Positions 1-11,017 of a DNA stretch of 64,000 nucleotides are shown piece after piece (position 1 is the stretch's first letter; every line of letters begins with the position of its first letter). Both the position numbers and the translations under genes were made by a program. Origin of the DNA: Reyranella sp. (GTDB taxonomy: Bacteria > Pseudomonadota > Alphaproteobacteria > Reyranellales > Reyranellaceae); NCBI RefSeq assembly GCF_004297405.1, contig NZ_SCVC01000006.1:806001-870000 (forward strand), read 5' to 3'. Below the pieces are notes generated by a model. That model was not told where the DNA came from, made no database searches, and was given only the letters and a program-made list of their open reading frames with translations.

Positions 1-145
1 CATGCAGGGAGAGCGAATCGAAGCGGCCGTAGAGATTGTCGGGAATGCCGCAGGTCTCATAGAGCTCGGGCGTCCGCGACTGCTCGGCCGTACGCTTGTA
101 AACGGAAGCAGCAAACTCCTCCTCCGGCTTCCTGCGACGAAACAC
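1..145 (-). CDS. Ubiquinol-cytochrome c chaperone (CBP3-like), 5' part
   Basis: Only the first 48 codons lie in the window; the gene runs off the left edge. It starts at a GTG at 145-143 behind a strong ribosome site (GGAGGA) about 8 bases upstream. The N-terminus is basic, followed by Y-K-R-T-A-E-Q-S-R-T-P-E-L-Y and I-P-D-N-L-Y-G-R-F-D. This matches the opening of the ubiquinol-cytochrome c chaperone family, which assists assembly of the cytochrome bc1 complex. Divergence from bamE is a common alphaproteobacterial arrangement. The family call rests on this short piece and on context. Confidence 0.75.
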   Translation of the reverse strand, partial: MFRRRKPEEEFAASVYKRTAEQSRTPELYETCGIPDNLYGRFDSLSLH

Positions 146-245
146 GATCGTTCCTCCCCCATTACCTGTGCCTCGGCCGGTTGACCGGCGTCGCGCATCA
201 CGACATGTTGTGGCCCCTCTTTCTCGCGAAGCCAAGAAACCGTCC

Positions 246-746
246 ATGCGTCGCACCGTCCCGCTTGCCCTGGCGAGCGCCCTCCTCGCACCCGCCGTCA
301 TCCTCGGCGGCTGCAGCAATGTCGTCGACCAGCGCGGCTTCACGCCGACACCGGGCTCCGTCGAAAAGCTCGAAGTCGGCACGCAAAGCCGCGAAGACGT
401 CGTGCGCGTCGTCGGATCGCCATCGGCTGTCGCCACGTTCAATCCGAACATCTGGTACTACATCAGCGAGACCCAGGAGTACTGGGCCTTCACCAAGCCG
501 AAGATCACCGAGCAGAAGGTCATCCAGGTGACCTTCAACGATTCCGGCCGCGTCGAAGGCATCAAGAATTACGACCTGAAGGATGCGGAGGACATCGCGA
601 TGGTCCAGCGCACGACTCCGACTTCGGGCAAGCAGCTCACGGTTCTCGAGCAGATCCTGGGCAACGTCGGTCGCTTCAGCGGTCCCCGCCAGTCGGGCAA
701 CCCCGGCGCTCCGACCAGCGGCGGCGCTCCGACAGGCGCCCCCTAG
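246..746 (+). CDS. bamE: Outer membrane protein assembly factor BamE (SmpA/OmlA lipoprotein)
   Basis: Encodes a 166-residue lipoprotein of the BAM complex, which inserts beta-barrel proteins into the outer membrane. The N-terminus is a lipoprotein signal peptide with the lipobox L-G-G-C, placing the acylated cysteine at residue 23. The SmpA/OmlA fold follows, with the typical segments V-G-T-Q-S-R-E-D-V and V-G-S-P-S and a Y-Y-I-S-E-T strand. The C-terminal 25 residues are rich in Gly, Pro, Ala and Ser and are probably disordered. I chose the ATG at 246 because it sits just before the signal peptide; longer in-frame versions starting near 168 add an implausible leader. A terminator follows directly. 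Confidence 0.9.
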   Translation: MRRTVPLALASALLAPAVILGGCSNVVDQRGFTPTPGSVEKLEVGTQSREDVVRVVGSPSAVATFNPNIWYYISETQEYWAFTKPKITEQKVIQVTFNDSGRVEGIKNYDLKDAEDIAMVQRTTPTSGKQLTVLEQILGNVGRFSGPRQSGNPGAPTSGGAPTGAP

Positions 747-774
747 AGACAGCCCGAAACAGGCAGCCCAACGA

Positions 775-807
775 AAAAACCCCGGTCCTTCGACCGGGGC
801 TTTCTCT
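775..807. terminator. Bidirectional rho-independent terminator between bamE and hppA
   Basis: An 8-bp perfect stem (CCCCGGTC at 780-787 paired with GACCGGGG at 792-799) closes a CTTC tetraloop. An A-run precedes it and a T-rich tract (TTTCTCTTT) follows, so the hairpin can stop transcription in both directions. It lies between the convergent ends of bamE (746) and hppA (827). Confidence 0.9.
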
Positions 808-826
808 TTGTGGAGACTTCAGCAGC

Positions 827-2935
<2,109 letters not shown>

Positions 2936-3089
2936 ATTTTTATTAACCCGTTGTTTTCACAGCGCTTCCGGCGCATCGCGGCCCGGGTGCGTATCTCCCC
3001 CGGCGCGAAGGCGGCCAAAAAATGACAGATGCGCCCTATCGGCGCAACACGCGACTAGGCAAAAACCACGTCACGTCAAAGGGTTGGCG

Positions 3090-4322
3090 TCAGGCGCGTG
3101 ACGGGTGGCGCAGGCGGAAAACGGCGATGACGACGAACGCGATCAGCACCAGAACCAGCGCCACATAGTTGAGGGTCGCCCAGCCCTCCAGTTCCAGCAC
3201 GACGCTCGCCATCAAGCTGGATACGGTCGTCACGCCGAACACCATGAAGTCGTTGAATGCCTGGGCTTTGCCGCGCTCCGCCTGGCGGTAGGTCGTCGTC
3301 AGCAAGGTCGTGGCGCCGACAAACAGGAAGTTCCACCCCACCCCGTTCAGGCTGAGCGCGCCCCGGAAGTGCCACTCGGTGACACCCATCAGCGCGACGG
3401 CCACGCCCGCCACAAGCAGGACGATGCCCGCGATCATCATGTTGAAGACGCCGAACCGGGCAATCAGGTGTCCCGTGAAGAACGACGGCAGAAACATGCC
3501 CATGACGTGAACGAAGATCGTGACCGGCGCTTCGGTCTTGTCGAGGCCGCACTGCACGATGGCCAGCGGCGAAGCGGCCATCACGAACGACATCACGCCA
3601 AAGGCGATCATGCCGCCGGCACAGGCCACCATGTAGGTCGGCTGGGTCACGATCTCGAGCAGCGGCCGCTGCGGACCGGCTGCCTCGTCGGTCTTCACCG
3701 ATGGGAACTCGATGAAGCCCAGAACGATGAAAACCAGGATGTGGACGACGACCACCGCCACGAAACTCGCCTGGAATGTCGGCAGCCAGAGATCAGGGGT
3801 AAAGCGCGCCAGGGTGGGTCCGATGATGCCAGCCAGCACGCCGCCGGCCGTCACATAGGAGATCGCCTGCGCGCGGTAGTGCCCCGGCGCCAGCTCGACG
3901 GCGGCAAAGCGGTACAGCTGCATGTTGGCAATGCCGTAACCCAGGAAGATGCCGCCCAGGCACATGACCGGAAAGCTGCCGATGCCGAGGCCGATCGCGG
4001 CGCACGAGGCACCCACCATGCCCATGATCGAGCCGCTGCGGAAACCGAACTTGCGGCCGCGGCGCATCATCAGCAGCGAAGCCGGGAAGACCGAGAGCAT
4101 GACGCCCAGATGCTGCATAGTGACCGGCAGATTGGCCCACATGCGCATGTCCGGTGTGACGATGGTCAGCACCGCCAGCGCCGAGGAAGCGAACATCAGC
4201 GTGTTGCTGCTTTGGGTAAGCGCCTGACACATCGCCAGCAGGGCGATGTTGCGCATCGAGCGCGGCGGCATGCCGCCGCTGGTCGCCGCCGTCGTTTCCT
4301 GCACCTTGATCGAACCGTCCAT
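3090..4322 (-). CDS. Major facilitator superfamily transporter
   Basis: A 410-residue membrane protein with about 12 predicted hydrophobic segments after a short polar N-terminus. A basic loop M-M-R-R-G-R-K-F-G near residue 85 fits the loop 2-3 signature of MFS carriers. The substrate cannot be read from sequence; drug or metabolite efflux is the usual assignment for such single-component carriers. It lies 78 bases downstream of thiL on the same strand and may be the last gene of the riboflavin/thiamine operon, although the larger gap would also allow its own promoter. Confidence 0.8.
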   Translation of the reverse strand: MDGSIKVQETTAATSGGMPPRSMRNIALLAMCQALTQSSNTLMFASSALAVLTIVTPDMRMWANLPVTMQHLGVMLSVFPASLLMMRRGRKFGFRSGSIMGMVGASCAAIGLGIGSFPVMCLGGIFLGYGIANMQLYRFAAVELAPGHYRAQAISYVTAGGVLAGIIGPTLARFTPDLWLPTFQASFVAVVVVHILVFIVLGFIEFPSVKTDEAAGPQRPLLEIVTQPTYMVACAGGMIAFGVMSFVMAASPLAIVQCGLDKTEAPVTIFVHVMGMFLPSFFTGHLIARFGVFNMMIAGIVLLVAGVAVALMGVTEWHFRGALSLNGVGWNFLFVGATTLLTTTYRQAERGKAQAFNDFMVFGVTTVSSLMASVVLELEGWATLNYVALVLVLIAFVVIAVFRLRHPSRA

Positions 4323-4400
4323 TGGGCGCGCACTCTAGTCGGCAAGGCTGTGCGCGGCCATTCCAGTGGTGCGACTCAGCTACGCCGGGGACGCGTATCA

Positions 4401-5387
4401 CTAGAAGTGAACGTAACCCTTGCGCGTCACCGCCGCTGGTCTTCCGCCGATCGTGAGCTGCACGCCGGCACCGCGCACGAAGCGGCCGATCCGGGTCACC
4501 TCGATCCCCGCCGCATGTGCCGCCTTGAGCAGCCCGGCCCGCTTGCGCGGCGGGATTGCGATGGCGAGTTCGTAGTCGTCGCCGCCGCCCAGCACATTTG
4601 CCCAGAGCTTCGGCTCGGCCGCCACGGCAGCGCGCGCCGCCGCCGACAACGGCACGGCATCGCGCTCGACACTCACCGCCAGCCGCGAGGCTTCGGCGAT
4701 ATGGCCAGCGTCAGCCAGCAGGCCATCTGAAACGTCGGTAGTCGCGCTCGCGATCCCGATCAGGCGAGAGCCCAGCGCGGAGCGCGGCTGCGGCAGGCGA
4801 TAACGCTCCTCGAGCGAGGCACCCTGTCGAGGCGTGATGCCTCGCAATTGCCCGCGCGCCGCCAGAAGGCCGAGCGCACCATCGCCGACCGTGCCACTCA
4901 CCCAGAGTTCGTCGCCCGCCCGTGCCCTGTCACGACCGAGGCCCTTGCCACGCGCGACCTTGCCGAAAGCCGTGATCGTTACGGTGAGCGGCCCCGGCGT
5001 CACGACCGTATCGCCGCCGCAGAGCACCACGCCGTAGCGACGCTGGTCCGCCGCCAATCCCTTCGCGAAACCAGTGATCCAGCTTTCGCGCCAAGCTGCC
5101 GGCAGGGCGAGCGAGAGCTGATAGACGAAAGGCGTCGCACCGCCGGCCGCGAGGTCGGAAAGGCAGACGCGCAGCGCCTTCGCTCCGACACGCTCGGGCC
5201 GCTCATCGGCCAGGAAATGAACGCCGGCCACGATCGTGTCGGTCTTCACCACGAGATCGTGGCGCGGATCGGCGGGCAGGAAGGCGTTGTCGCTCTTGAG
5301 GCCGCCGGCGCCGTCGAAGCCGCGGGCGAGCGGCGCGAAATAGCGGGCAATCAACTCGAACTCGCCGATACGCCGGCGCGGCGCCAC
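4401..5387 (-). CDS. thiL: Thiamine-monophosphate kinase
   Basis: A 328-residue ATP-dependent kinase that converts thiamine monophosphate to the diphosphate cofactor. Family features are present: G-E-F-E-L-I near the start, V-K-T-D-T-I-V-A-G-V-H-F, the glycine-rich L-C-G-G-D-T-V, the D-V-S-D-G-L segment and G-G-G-D-D-Y-E-L near the C-terminus. The start is a GTG at 5387, six bases beyond the nusB stop, so translation is probably coupled. nusB followed by thiL is a widespread pairing in proteobacteria. Confidence 0.95.
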   Translation of the reverse strand: MAPRRRIGEFELIARYFAPLARGFDGAGGLKSDNAFLPADPRHDLVVKTDTIVAGVHFLADERPERVGAKALRVCLSDLAAGGATPFVYQLSLALPAAWRESWITGFAKGLAADQRRYGVVLCGGDTVVTPGPLTVTITAFGKVARGKGLGRDRARAGDELWVSGTVGDGALGLLAARGQLRGITPRQGASLEERYRLPQPRSALGSRLIGIASATTDVSDGLLADAGHIAEASRLAVSVERDAVPLSAAARAAVAAEPKLWANVLGGGDDYELAIAIPPRKRAGLLKAAHAAGIEVTRIGRFVRGAGVQLTIGGRPAAVTRKGYVHF

Positions 5388-5393
5388 GGCGTG

Positions 5394-5861
5394 CTACTTC
5401 GCCAGATCGGCCGAGCGCGACTGGCGCGCTACGCGGTCGAGCACGGAGTTCACGAAGTTCGGCTCGCCCTTGCCATAGAAGGCGTGCGCGATCTCGACAT
5501 ACTCGTTGATCACCACGCGTGCCGGCACGTCGTGACGATGCACCAGCTCGTAGGTGCCCGCCAACAGGATCGCCCGCACGAGCCGGTCGACACGCGCCCA
5601 GGTCCAGTCCTGCGCCAGCGCATCCGAAACGGTTTTCTCCAGCTCGAACTTGTGCGAGGCGGTTCCTTCGACGACGTCCTTGAATAGCGGACGGTCGGCA
5701 TCGCGGCGCATCCCGCCCTCGCCCGTCTCGCCCGTCCGAACCTTCAGGAACTGCTCGACGATCTCGGCCGGAGCGTCCTGTCCTTCCTGCCACTGATAGA
5801 GCGCCTGAACCGCCGCCAGCCGCGCAGCCTGGCGACGGCTGGGCGCGGGCTTGTCGCTCAC
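5394..5861 (-). CDS. nusB: Transcription antitermination factor NusB
   Basis: A 155-residue all-helical RNA-binding protein that with NusE (S10) binds boxA and supports antitermination of rRNA transcription. It has the basic N-terminus (R-R-Q-A-A-R-L-A-A-V-Q-A-L-Y), the conserved V-D-R-L-V-R-A-I-L stretch and the terminal F-V-N-S-V-L-D motif. The start is a GTG at 5861 that overlaps the ribH stop codon (GTGA). An acidic and glycine-rich insertion around residues 42-55 (G-E-T-G-E-G-G) is slightly longer than in E. coli NusB. Confidence 0.95.
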   Translation of the reverse strand: MSDKPAPSRRQAARLAAVQALYQWQEGQDAPAEIVEQFLKVRTGETGEGGMRRDADRPLFKDVVEGTASHKFELEKTVSDALAQDWTWARVDRLVRAILLAGTYELVHRHDVPARVVINEYVEIAHAFYGKGEPNFVNSVLDRVARQSRSADLAK

Positions 5862-6346
5862 GAGCTCTTCCAGCGGCGGCCGAGTGCCACCATGGCGAGG
5901 CAGGCATGAGCAGCGTCGCCGCCCTTGTCGCCGCGGTCGATGAAGGCGCGCGCCTCGGCCTGCTCCATCGTGTTGACTGTCACGATGCCGTAGCCGATCG
6001 CCAGCTTCTTCTGAATGGAGAGGTCCATCAGTCCACGCGCACTCTCGCCGCAGACATAGTCATAGTGCGAGGTCTCGCCGCGAATGACGCAGCCCAGCGC
6101 GACATAGCCGTCGTAGCGCTTGCCCTTCTTCGAGGCGGCCAGAGCGATGGCGCCGGGAATCTCGAAGGCGCCCGGCACGGCGACGCGCTCGACTTTGGCA
6201 CCGTTCTTCTTGATCTCGCGCTCCGCGCCCGCGACCAATGCCGCAGCGATCTCCGTATAATAAGGAGACTCGACGATCAGGATGCGTGCGCCCTTGACGC
6301 CGGCGACTGCCGGCCGCGCCGTCGGCGTTTCCGTCCGTGTCGACAT
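5858..6346 (-). CDS. ribH: 6,7-dimethyl-8-ribityllumazine synthase
   Basis: A 162-residue enzyme that condenses 5-amino-6-ribitylaminouracil with dihydroxybutanone phosphate, the penultimate step of riboflavin synthesis; the family forms 60-mer or pentameric shells. The P-G-A-F-E-I-P motif (58-64) and G-E-T-S-H-Y-D-Y, carrying the proton-transferring histidine near residue 94, are intact. I chose the ATG at 6346, two bases past the ribB stop. The frame is open further upstream, but that part lies antisense-in-frame over ribB and has no family similarity. Confidence 0.95.
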   Translation of the reverse strand: MSTRTETPTARPAVAGVKGARILIVESPYYTEIAAALVAGAEREIKKNGAKVERVAVPGAFEIPGAIALAASKKGKRYDGYVALGCVIRGETSHYDYVCGESARGLMDLSIQKKLAIGYGIVTVNTMEQAEARAFIDRGDKGGDAAHACLAMVALGRRWKSS

Positions 6347-6348
6347 GG

Positions 6349-7500
6349 TCAGATCGCCGTGCGGCCGGGTACCGGCCTCTGGCCGACCACCTTGAGGCCG
6401 AAACCTTCGAGACCGACGATGCTCTTCTTGCTGTTGGTGAGCAGGATCATCTCCTTGACGCCAAGATCGATCAGGATCTGGGCGCCGACACCGTAGTCGC
6501 GCAACTCCTGGCCCGATGGCGGGATCGGTTCGCCGGCGCGACGGCGCTGTTCGGCGAGGACGACCGTGAGCGGTTCGCGTATCAGCACGATCACGCCCCT
6601 GCCCTCCTTGGAGATCTCGCGCATCGAGGCTTCGATCTCGCCACCGCGACCGCCGCTCCTCTGGCCGAGTGTATCGGTGAAGAGGTTGACGGCATGCATG
6701 CGCACCATGATCGGACCGCCCGTCGCCGGGTCGCCCTTCACCAGCGCAACGTGCTGCGCCATCGTCACCTTGTTCACGTAGACGACGCAGCGGAAATCGC
6801 CGCCGTAGGTGCTGTCGAGATGGGTCTCGCTGATGCGCTTGATGATCGAGTCGTAGCGCCGGCGATAGGCGATCAGGTCGGCGATGGTGCCGATCTTGAG
6901 GCCATGCCGCTGAGCGAAGGTAATGAGATCGTTGCGACGGGCCATCGTGCCGTCGTCGTTCATGATCTCGCAGATCACACCGGCCGGTGTCAGGCCGGCA
7001 AGACGCGCCAGATCGACGGCGGCCTCGGTGTGGCCAGTGCGCTCCAGCGTGCCGCCATCGCGCGCCACCAACGGGAAGACGTGGCCCGGGGTCACGATAT
7101 CCTGAGGGCCGCAGGACGGATCGATCGCGACAGAAACGGTTCGGGAGCGATCGGCTGCCGAGATGCCGGTGGTGACACCCTCTCGCGCTTCGATCGACAC
7201 AGTGAAGGCGGTCGCATGGCGCGTACCGTTGTTCTGGGCCATCAGCGACAGGCCAAGCTGCTCGACCCTCTCGCGCGTCAGCGCCAGGCAGATCAGGCCG
7301 CGCGCATGCTTGGCCATGAAGTTGATCGCTTCGGGCGTCGCCCATTGCGCCGGGATGACGAGGTCGCCCTCGTTCTCGCGGTCCTCGTCATCGACGAGGA
7401 TGAACATCCGGCCCTTGCGGGCTTCCTCGATGATGTCCTCGGCCGCGGCCTTCACTTCCGAGAAGGTGATCCGCCAAGCGTCCTTTTCGAGCGCGCTCAT
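6349..7500 (-). CDS. ribB: 3,4-dihydroxy-2-butanone-4-phosphate synthase with degenerate GTP cyclohydrolase II-like domain
   Basis: A 383-residue two-domain protein. Residues 1-205 form an apparently active dihydroxybutanone phosphate synthase, with D-D-E-D-R-E-N-E-G-D (37-46), T-P-G-H-V-F-P-L (137-144) and R-T-G-H-T-E (154-159). Residues 206-383 align with GTP cyclohydrolase II, but the zinc- and substrate-binding cysteine motif is gone: the expected V-R-V-H-S-x-C region reads V-R-M-H-A-V-N-L-F-T-D-T at 266-277 and the following C-D-C is also absent. The second half therefore cannot be a normal cyclohydrolase. Such RibBX-type fusions are known in alphaproteobacteria. It overlaps ribE by four bases. 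Confidence 0.93.
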   Translation of the reverse strand: MSALEKDAWRITFSEVKAAAEDIIEEARKGRMFILVDDEDRENEGDLVIPAQWATPEAINFMAKHARGLICLALTRERVEQLGLSLMAQNNGTRHATAFTVSIEAREGVTTGISAADRSRTVSVAIDPSCGPQDIVTPGHVFPLVARDGGTLERTGHTEAAVDLARLAGLTPAGVICEIMNDDGTMARRNDLITFAQRHGLKIGTIADLIAYRRRYDSIIKRISETHLDSTYGGDFRCVVYVNKVTMAQHVALVKGDPATGGPIMVRMHAVNLFTDTLGQRSGGRGGEIEASMREISKEGRGVIVLIREPLTVVLAEQRRRAGEPIPPSGQELRDYGVGAQILIDLGVKEMILLTNSKKSIVGLEGFGLKVVGQRPVPGRTAI

Positions 7501-8099
7501 GTTTTTCCGTGCTCCAACAATCGCGCAACGTAACGCGCGAGCATATCCACCTCAAGGTTGACCTGCTGGCCGACCTTTGCCTGCCCCAGCGTCGTGACCG
7601 CCTGCGTGTGCGGGATCACGTTCACGCTGAAACGATTGCCATCCACTTCATTGACCGTGAGTGAAATGCCGTCGATCGTGACCGAGCCCTTGGACGCCAC
7701 GAAGCGCGCGACATCGCCCGGCGCTTCGAAGTCGAAGCGCATGCTGCCACCGACCGGCGTCATCGAAACGATCTTGCCGACGCCGTCGACATGGCCATAG
7801 ACCAGATGGCCGCCGAGTTCGTCGCCGAGCTTCAGCGACAGTTCCAGGTTGAGCTTGCCGCCAGCCTTCCAGCCGCCGAGATGGGTCTTGGACAGGCTCT
7901 CGTCGGACACGTCGACGGCGAACCGGCCGTCGCCCTTCTCGACCACGGTGAGGCAGCAGCCCGAGCAGGCGATCGACGCGCCGATGGGAACCGCCGTCAG
8001 GTCGTGTTTCGTCGCGATGACAAAGCGCCGGTCGCCCGCATTGCCGCCTGCATCGACCGAGACGATTTCACCGATGTCGGTGACGATACCCGTAAACAT
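7497..8099 (-). CDS. ribE: Riboflavin synthase, alpha chain
   Basis: A 200-residue enzyme that dismutates two molecules of 6,7-dimethyl-8-ribityllumazine to riboflavin. It opens with the family hallmark M-F-T-G-I-V and contains two tandem lumazine-binding barrels: C-S-G-C-C-L-T-V with G-G-H-L-V-Y-G-H-V-D in or at the end of the first, and S-V-T-I-D-G-I-S-L-T-V-N in the second. The gene sits between ribD (9-base gap) and ribB (ATGA overlap). No FMN riboswitch precedes any gene of this operon, because the junctions are too short. Confidence 0.96.
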   Translation of the reverse strand: MFTGIVTDIGEIVSVDAGGNAGDRRFVIATKHDLTAVPIGASIACSGCCLTVVEKGDGRFAVDVSDESLSKTHLGGWKAGGKLNLELSLKLGDELGGHLVYGHVDGVGKIVSMTPVGGSMRFDFEAPGDVARFVASKGSVTIDGISLTVNEVDGNRFSVNVIPHTQAVTTLGQAKVGQQVNLEVDMLARYVARLLEHGKT

Positions 8100-8108
8100 G
8101 GCCGTTCC

Positions 8109-9200
8109 TTAAGCCTCCCGCCGCCAGGTTTCCAGCGTGTCGCCGTCCAGTTGCCGGGCCGAACCCAGCCGGAACCGGGGCGCGAAACCCAGCCGCTCCA
8201 GGCCCAGTGGCCCGACCGCAGAGCGGCTGTCGCCGCCCAACAGAAGCCCTGCCCGGTAACTGGAGATACGGTCGACGAGGCCTGCCTTCAGGAACGAGGC
8301 CGCCACCTGTCCGCCGCCTTCGATCAGGACGCGGGTCAATCCGCGCGCGCCCAATAGCTGGCCGGCGGCGGCCACGTCGATGCGACCATCCGCGCCAGCC
8401 TCCACCTCGATGATCTCGACGCCCTGCCTGGCCAGCGCGTCGCGTGCCGCCGGCGACGCGGCCTTGGTACAGAGCAGCCATACCGGACGTTGCCCCGCCG
8501 TCGTTGCCAGCTTGGACTGCGGCGACAGTCGGGCTTTTGAATCGAGCACGAGGCGGACCGGCGATCGCTCGATAAGGCCGGGCAGCCGACACCCGAGATC
8601 GGGGTCGTCGGCCAAAGCCGTCTCGACGCCGACCAGGATCGCGTCGTGGGTGGCTCGCAGGTGGTGGCCGTGCAGGCGTGCCGCCGGGCCGGTGATCCAC
8701 TTGCTCTCACCCGACGCGGTCGCAATGCGGCCATCGAGCGAACTGGCAACTTTGAGATGAAAGAGCGGCCGTCCCTCCTTCACGCGCGTCAGGAAGCCGG
8801 CGTTGATCTCCGCAGCCTCGGCCGCGCCGTCGCCAACGACGACGTCGATGCCCGCTGCCCGCATCCGCTCGTGCCCCCGCCCCTTCACCCTCGGATCGGG
8901 ATCCTCGAGCGCCGAGACGACCCGCGCGACGCCGGCTCCCACCAGCGCATCGGCGCAGGGCGGCGTGCGGCCATGATGTGAACAGGGTTCGAGCGTGACG
9001 CAGGCCGTGGCGCCCTTCAGCGACAGGCCCTGGGCCGCCGCCTGGGCGATGGCGTCGGCTTCGGCGTGCGGCCGGCCGCCATCCTGCGTTCGGCCCCGCG
9101 CGATCACCTGGCCGTCGCGCACGATCACGCAGCCGACAGCAGGATTGGGCCAGGTGCGCCCGAGCGAGCGGCGCGCCAGCGCTAAGGCCGCGCGCATCAT
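8109..9200 (-). CDS. ribD: Bifunctional riboflavin deaminase/reductase
   Basis: A 363-residue protein with two domains. The N-terminal cytidine-deaminase-like domain has H-A-E (45-47) and P-C-x8-C (Cys73, Cys82), the zinc site. The C-terminal domain is the NADPH-dependent reductase (H-L-K-V-A-S-S-L-D-G and I-E-G-G-G). Together they make 5-amino-6-ribitylamino-uracil phosphate. I chose the ATG at 9200, the first of a double ATG five bases past the nrdR stop. The frame is open about 120 bases further upstream, but that part lies inside nrdR and shows no similarity. Confidence 0.95.
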   Translation of the reverse strand: MMRAALALARRSLGRTWPNPAVGCVIVRDGQVIARGRTQDGGRPHAEADAIAQAAAQGLSLKGATACVTLEPCSHHGRTPPCADALVGAGVARVVSALEDPDPRVKGRGHERMRAAGIDVVVGDGAAEAAEINAGFLTRVKEGRPLFHLKVASSLDGRIATASGESKWITGPAARLHGHHLRATHDAILVGVETALADDPDLGCRLPGLIERSPVRLVLDSKARLSPQSKLATTAGQRPVWLLCTKAASPAARDALARQGVEIIEVEAGADGRIDVAAAGQLLGARGLTRVLIEGGGQVAASFLKAGLVDRISSYRAGLLLGGDSRSAVGPLGLERLGFAPRFRLGSARQLDGDTLETWRREA

Positions 9201-9204
9201 CGGG

Positions 9205-9669
9205 TCAGTCCTTGAAGTTGGTATCGGCGAGGTCGGAGATGAATTCCTCGAAGTCCTTTGCCTCGCGGAAATTGCGATAGACCGAGGCGAATCGCACATA
9301 GGCCACCGGGTCGAGCGCACGCAGTGCGTCCATCACCAGTTCGCCGATCTGCGTCGAGGGGATCTCGCTCTCGCCCGAACTCTCGAGGCGGCGCACGATG
9401 CCGTTCACCACGCGCTCGGTGCGCTCGGGATCGACCGGCCGCTTGCGGCAGGCGACCTGGATCGAGCGCGCGAGCTTGTCGCGATCGAACGCCACGCGCT
9501 GGCCATTCTTCTTCACCACCGTCAGCTCGCGCAACTGGACGCGCTCGAAGGTCGTGAAGCGAGAGCCGCAGGACGGACAGTAGCGCCGCCGGCGAATCGC
9601 CGAATTGTCGTCAGTCGGCCTCGAGTCCTTAACCTGGGTGTCCTCGTGACCGCAGAATGGACAGCGCAT
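9205..9669 (-). CDS. nrdR: Transcriptional repressor NrdR
   Basis: A 154-residue regulator of ribonucleotide reductase genes. The N-terminal zinc ribbon has cysteines at 3, 6, 31 and 34 (M-R-C-P-F-C and C-P-S-C), and an ATP-cone domain follows from about residue 49 (V-V-K-K-N-G-Q-R). It binds NrdR boxes in response to dATP/ATP. Its place between glyA and ribD is typical of alphaproteobacteria and links nucleotide status with one-carbon and flavin synthesis genes. Confidence 0.97.
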   Translation of the reverse strand: MRCPFCGHEDTQVKDSRPTDDNSAIRRRRYCPSCGSRFTTFERVQLRELTVVKKNGQRVAFDRDKLARSIQVACRKRPVDPERTERVVNGIVRRLESSGESEIPSTQIGELVMDALRALDPVAYVRFASVYRNFREAKDFEEFISDLADTNFKD

Positions 9670-9704
9670 CTATTCCCCCTGTTATTTTCTAGATTGGCGC
9701 GTTG

Positions 9705-11012
9705 TCAGTCGCGGTAGATCGGAAAGCGGGCGCAAAGCGCGTGCACCTTGGCGCGCACTTGCGCTTCGACCTGGGCATCGCCGTCCGGGCCGTTCTTGGC
9801 GATGCCGTCGAGCACGTCGGCGATCAGATGGCCGATCTGGCGGAATTCGGCGACGCCGAAGCCGCGCGTCGTGCCGGCCGGCGAACCGAGCCGCACGCCC
9901 GAAGTGATCGTGTACTTCTCTGGATCGCCCGGAATGCTGTTCTTGTTCACCGTGATGCCGGCACGATCCAACACCTTCTCGGCCGACACGCCGGTCGCCT
10001 TCTTCGGACGCAGATCGACCAGCATGACGTGGCTGTCGGTTCCGCCCGAGATGATATTCAAGCCACGCTCGGTCAGCGCCGAGGCCAGCGCGCGCGCATT
10101 GTCGATGACGTTCTGCGCATAGACCTTGAAGTCCGGTCGCAGCGCCTCACCGAAGGCCACGGCCTTGGCGGCGATGATGTGCATCAACGGCCCGCCCTGC
10201 AGGCCGGGGAACACTGCCGAGTTGATCTTCTTGCCGAGATCGACATCGGTCGACAGCACCATGCCGCCGCGCGGGCCGCGCAGCGTCTTGTGCGTCGTCG
10301 TCGTCACGACATGGGCGTGTGGCAGCGGGCTCGGATAGACGCCGGCCGCAACGAGGCCGGCATAGTGCGCCATGTCGACCATGAAATAGGCACCGATCTC
10401 GTCGGCGACCTTGCGGAAGCGTGCCCAGTCGATGGAGCGCGAGTAGGCGGAAGCGCCGGCCACGATCAGCTTCGGCTTCTCCCGGCGTGCCACCTCTTCC
10501 ATCTGCTCGTAGTCGATCAGATGCGTGTCGGGCTTCACGCCGTAGGACACGACCTTGAACCACTTGCCCGACTGGTTGGCCGGCGAGCCGTGCGTGAGAT
10601 GGCCGCCCTGGTCGAGCGCCATGCCCATGAAGGTATCGCCCGGCTTCAAGAGCGCCATGAAGACGGCCTGGTTGGCCTGCGCACCAGAATGCGGCTGCAC
10701 GTTGGCGAAGGAGCAGTCGAACAGCTTGCAGGCGCGCTCGATCGCGAGCTGCTCGGCCTTGTCGACTTCCTCGCAGCCGCCGTAGTAGCGCCGGCCGGGA
10801 TAGCCCTCGGCATACTTGTTAGTGAGCACCGAACCCGCCGCTTCGAGCACGGCGCGCGATACGATGTTTTCAGAGGCGATCAGCTCGATCTGCTCGCGCT
10901 GGCGGTGCAGCTCACCCTTGAGGACTGCCTCGATTGCAGGATCGGCCTCGGCAAGGCTCTTGGTGAACATCGGCAACGGCGACTCACCGGACTTGGCAGC
11001 AGCTTGGCTCAT
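9705..11012 (-). CDS. glyA: Serine hydroxymethyltransferase
   Basis: A 435-residue PLP enzyme that interconverts serine and glycine and charges tetrahydrofolate with a one-carbon unit. The PLP lysine is Lys242 in [18 protein letters not shown] near residue 47 and Y-P-G-R-R-Y-Y-G-G are also conserved. I chose the ATG at 11012 (M-S-Q-A-A-A-K), five bases after the rpiB stop; 19 further in-frame codons upstream overlap rpiB and do not look like protein. Length is normal for the family. Confidence 0.97.
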   Translation of the reverse strand: MSQAAAKSGESPLPMFTKSLAEADPAIEAVLKGELHRQREQIELIASENIVSRAVLEAAGSVLTNKYAEGYPGRRYYGGCEEVDKAEQLAIERACKLFDCSFANVQPHSGAQANQAVFMALLKPGDTFMGMALDQGGHLTHGSPANQSGKWFKVVSYGVKPDTHLIDYEQMEEVARREKPKLIVAGASAYSRSIDWARFRKVADEIGAYFMVDMAHYAGLVAAGVYPSPLPHAHVVTTTTHKTLRGPRGGMVLSTDVDLGKKINSAVFPGLQGGPLMHIIAAKAVAFGEALRPDFKVYAQNVIDNARALASALTERGLNIISGGTDSHVMLVDLRPKKATGVSAEKVLDRAGITVNKNSIPGDPEKYTITSGVRLGSPAGTTRGFGVAEFRQIGHLIADVLDGIAKNGPDGDAQVEAQVRAKVHALCARFPIYRD

Positions 11013-11017
11013 CTCGC

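Noticed and set aside
3105..4730. A 541-codon plus-strand frame opposite the MFS gene and thiL
   Set aside because: It is low-complexity, Arg/His/Asp-rich shadow sequence with no domain, and the minus strand encodes clear proteins.
5858..9705. An FMN riboswitch controlling the riboflavin genes
   Set aside because: All junctions from nrdR to nusB are overlaps or gaps of fewer than 12 bases, so no riboswitch can fit; the conserved RFN helices are not seen.
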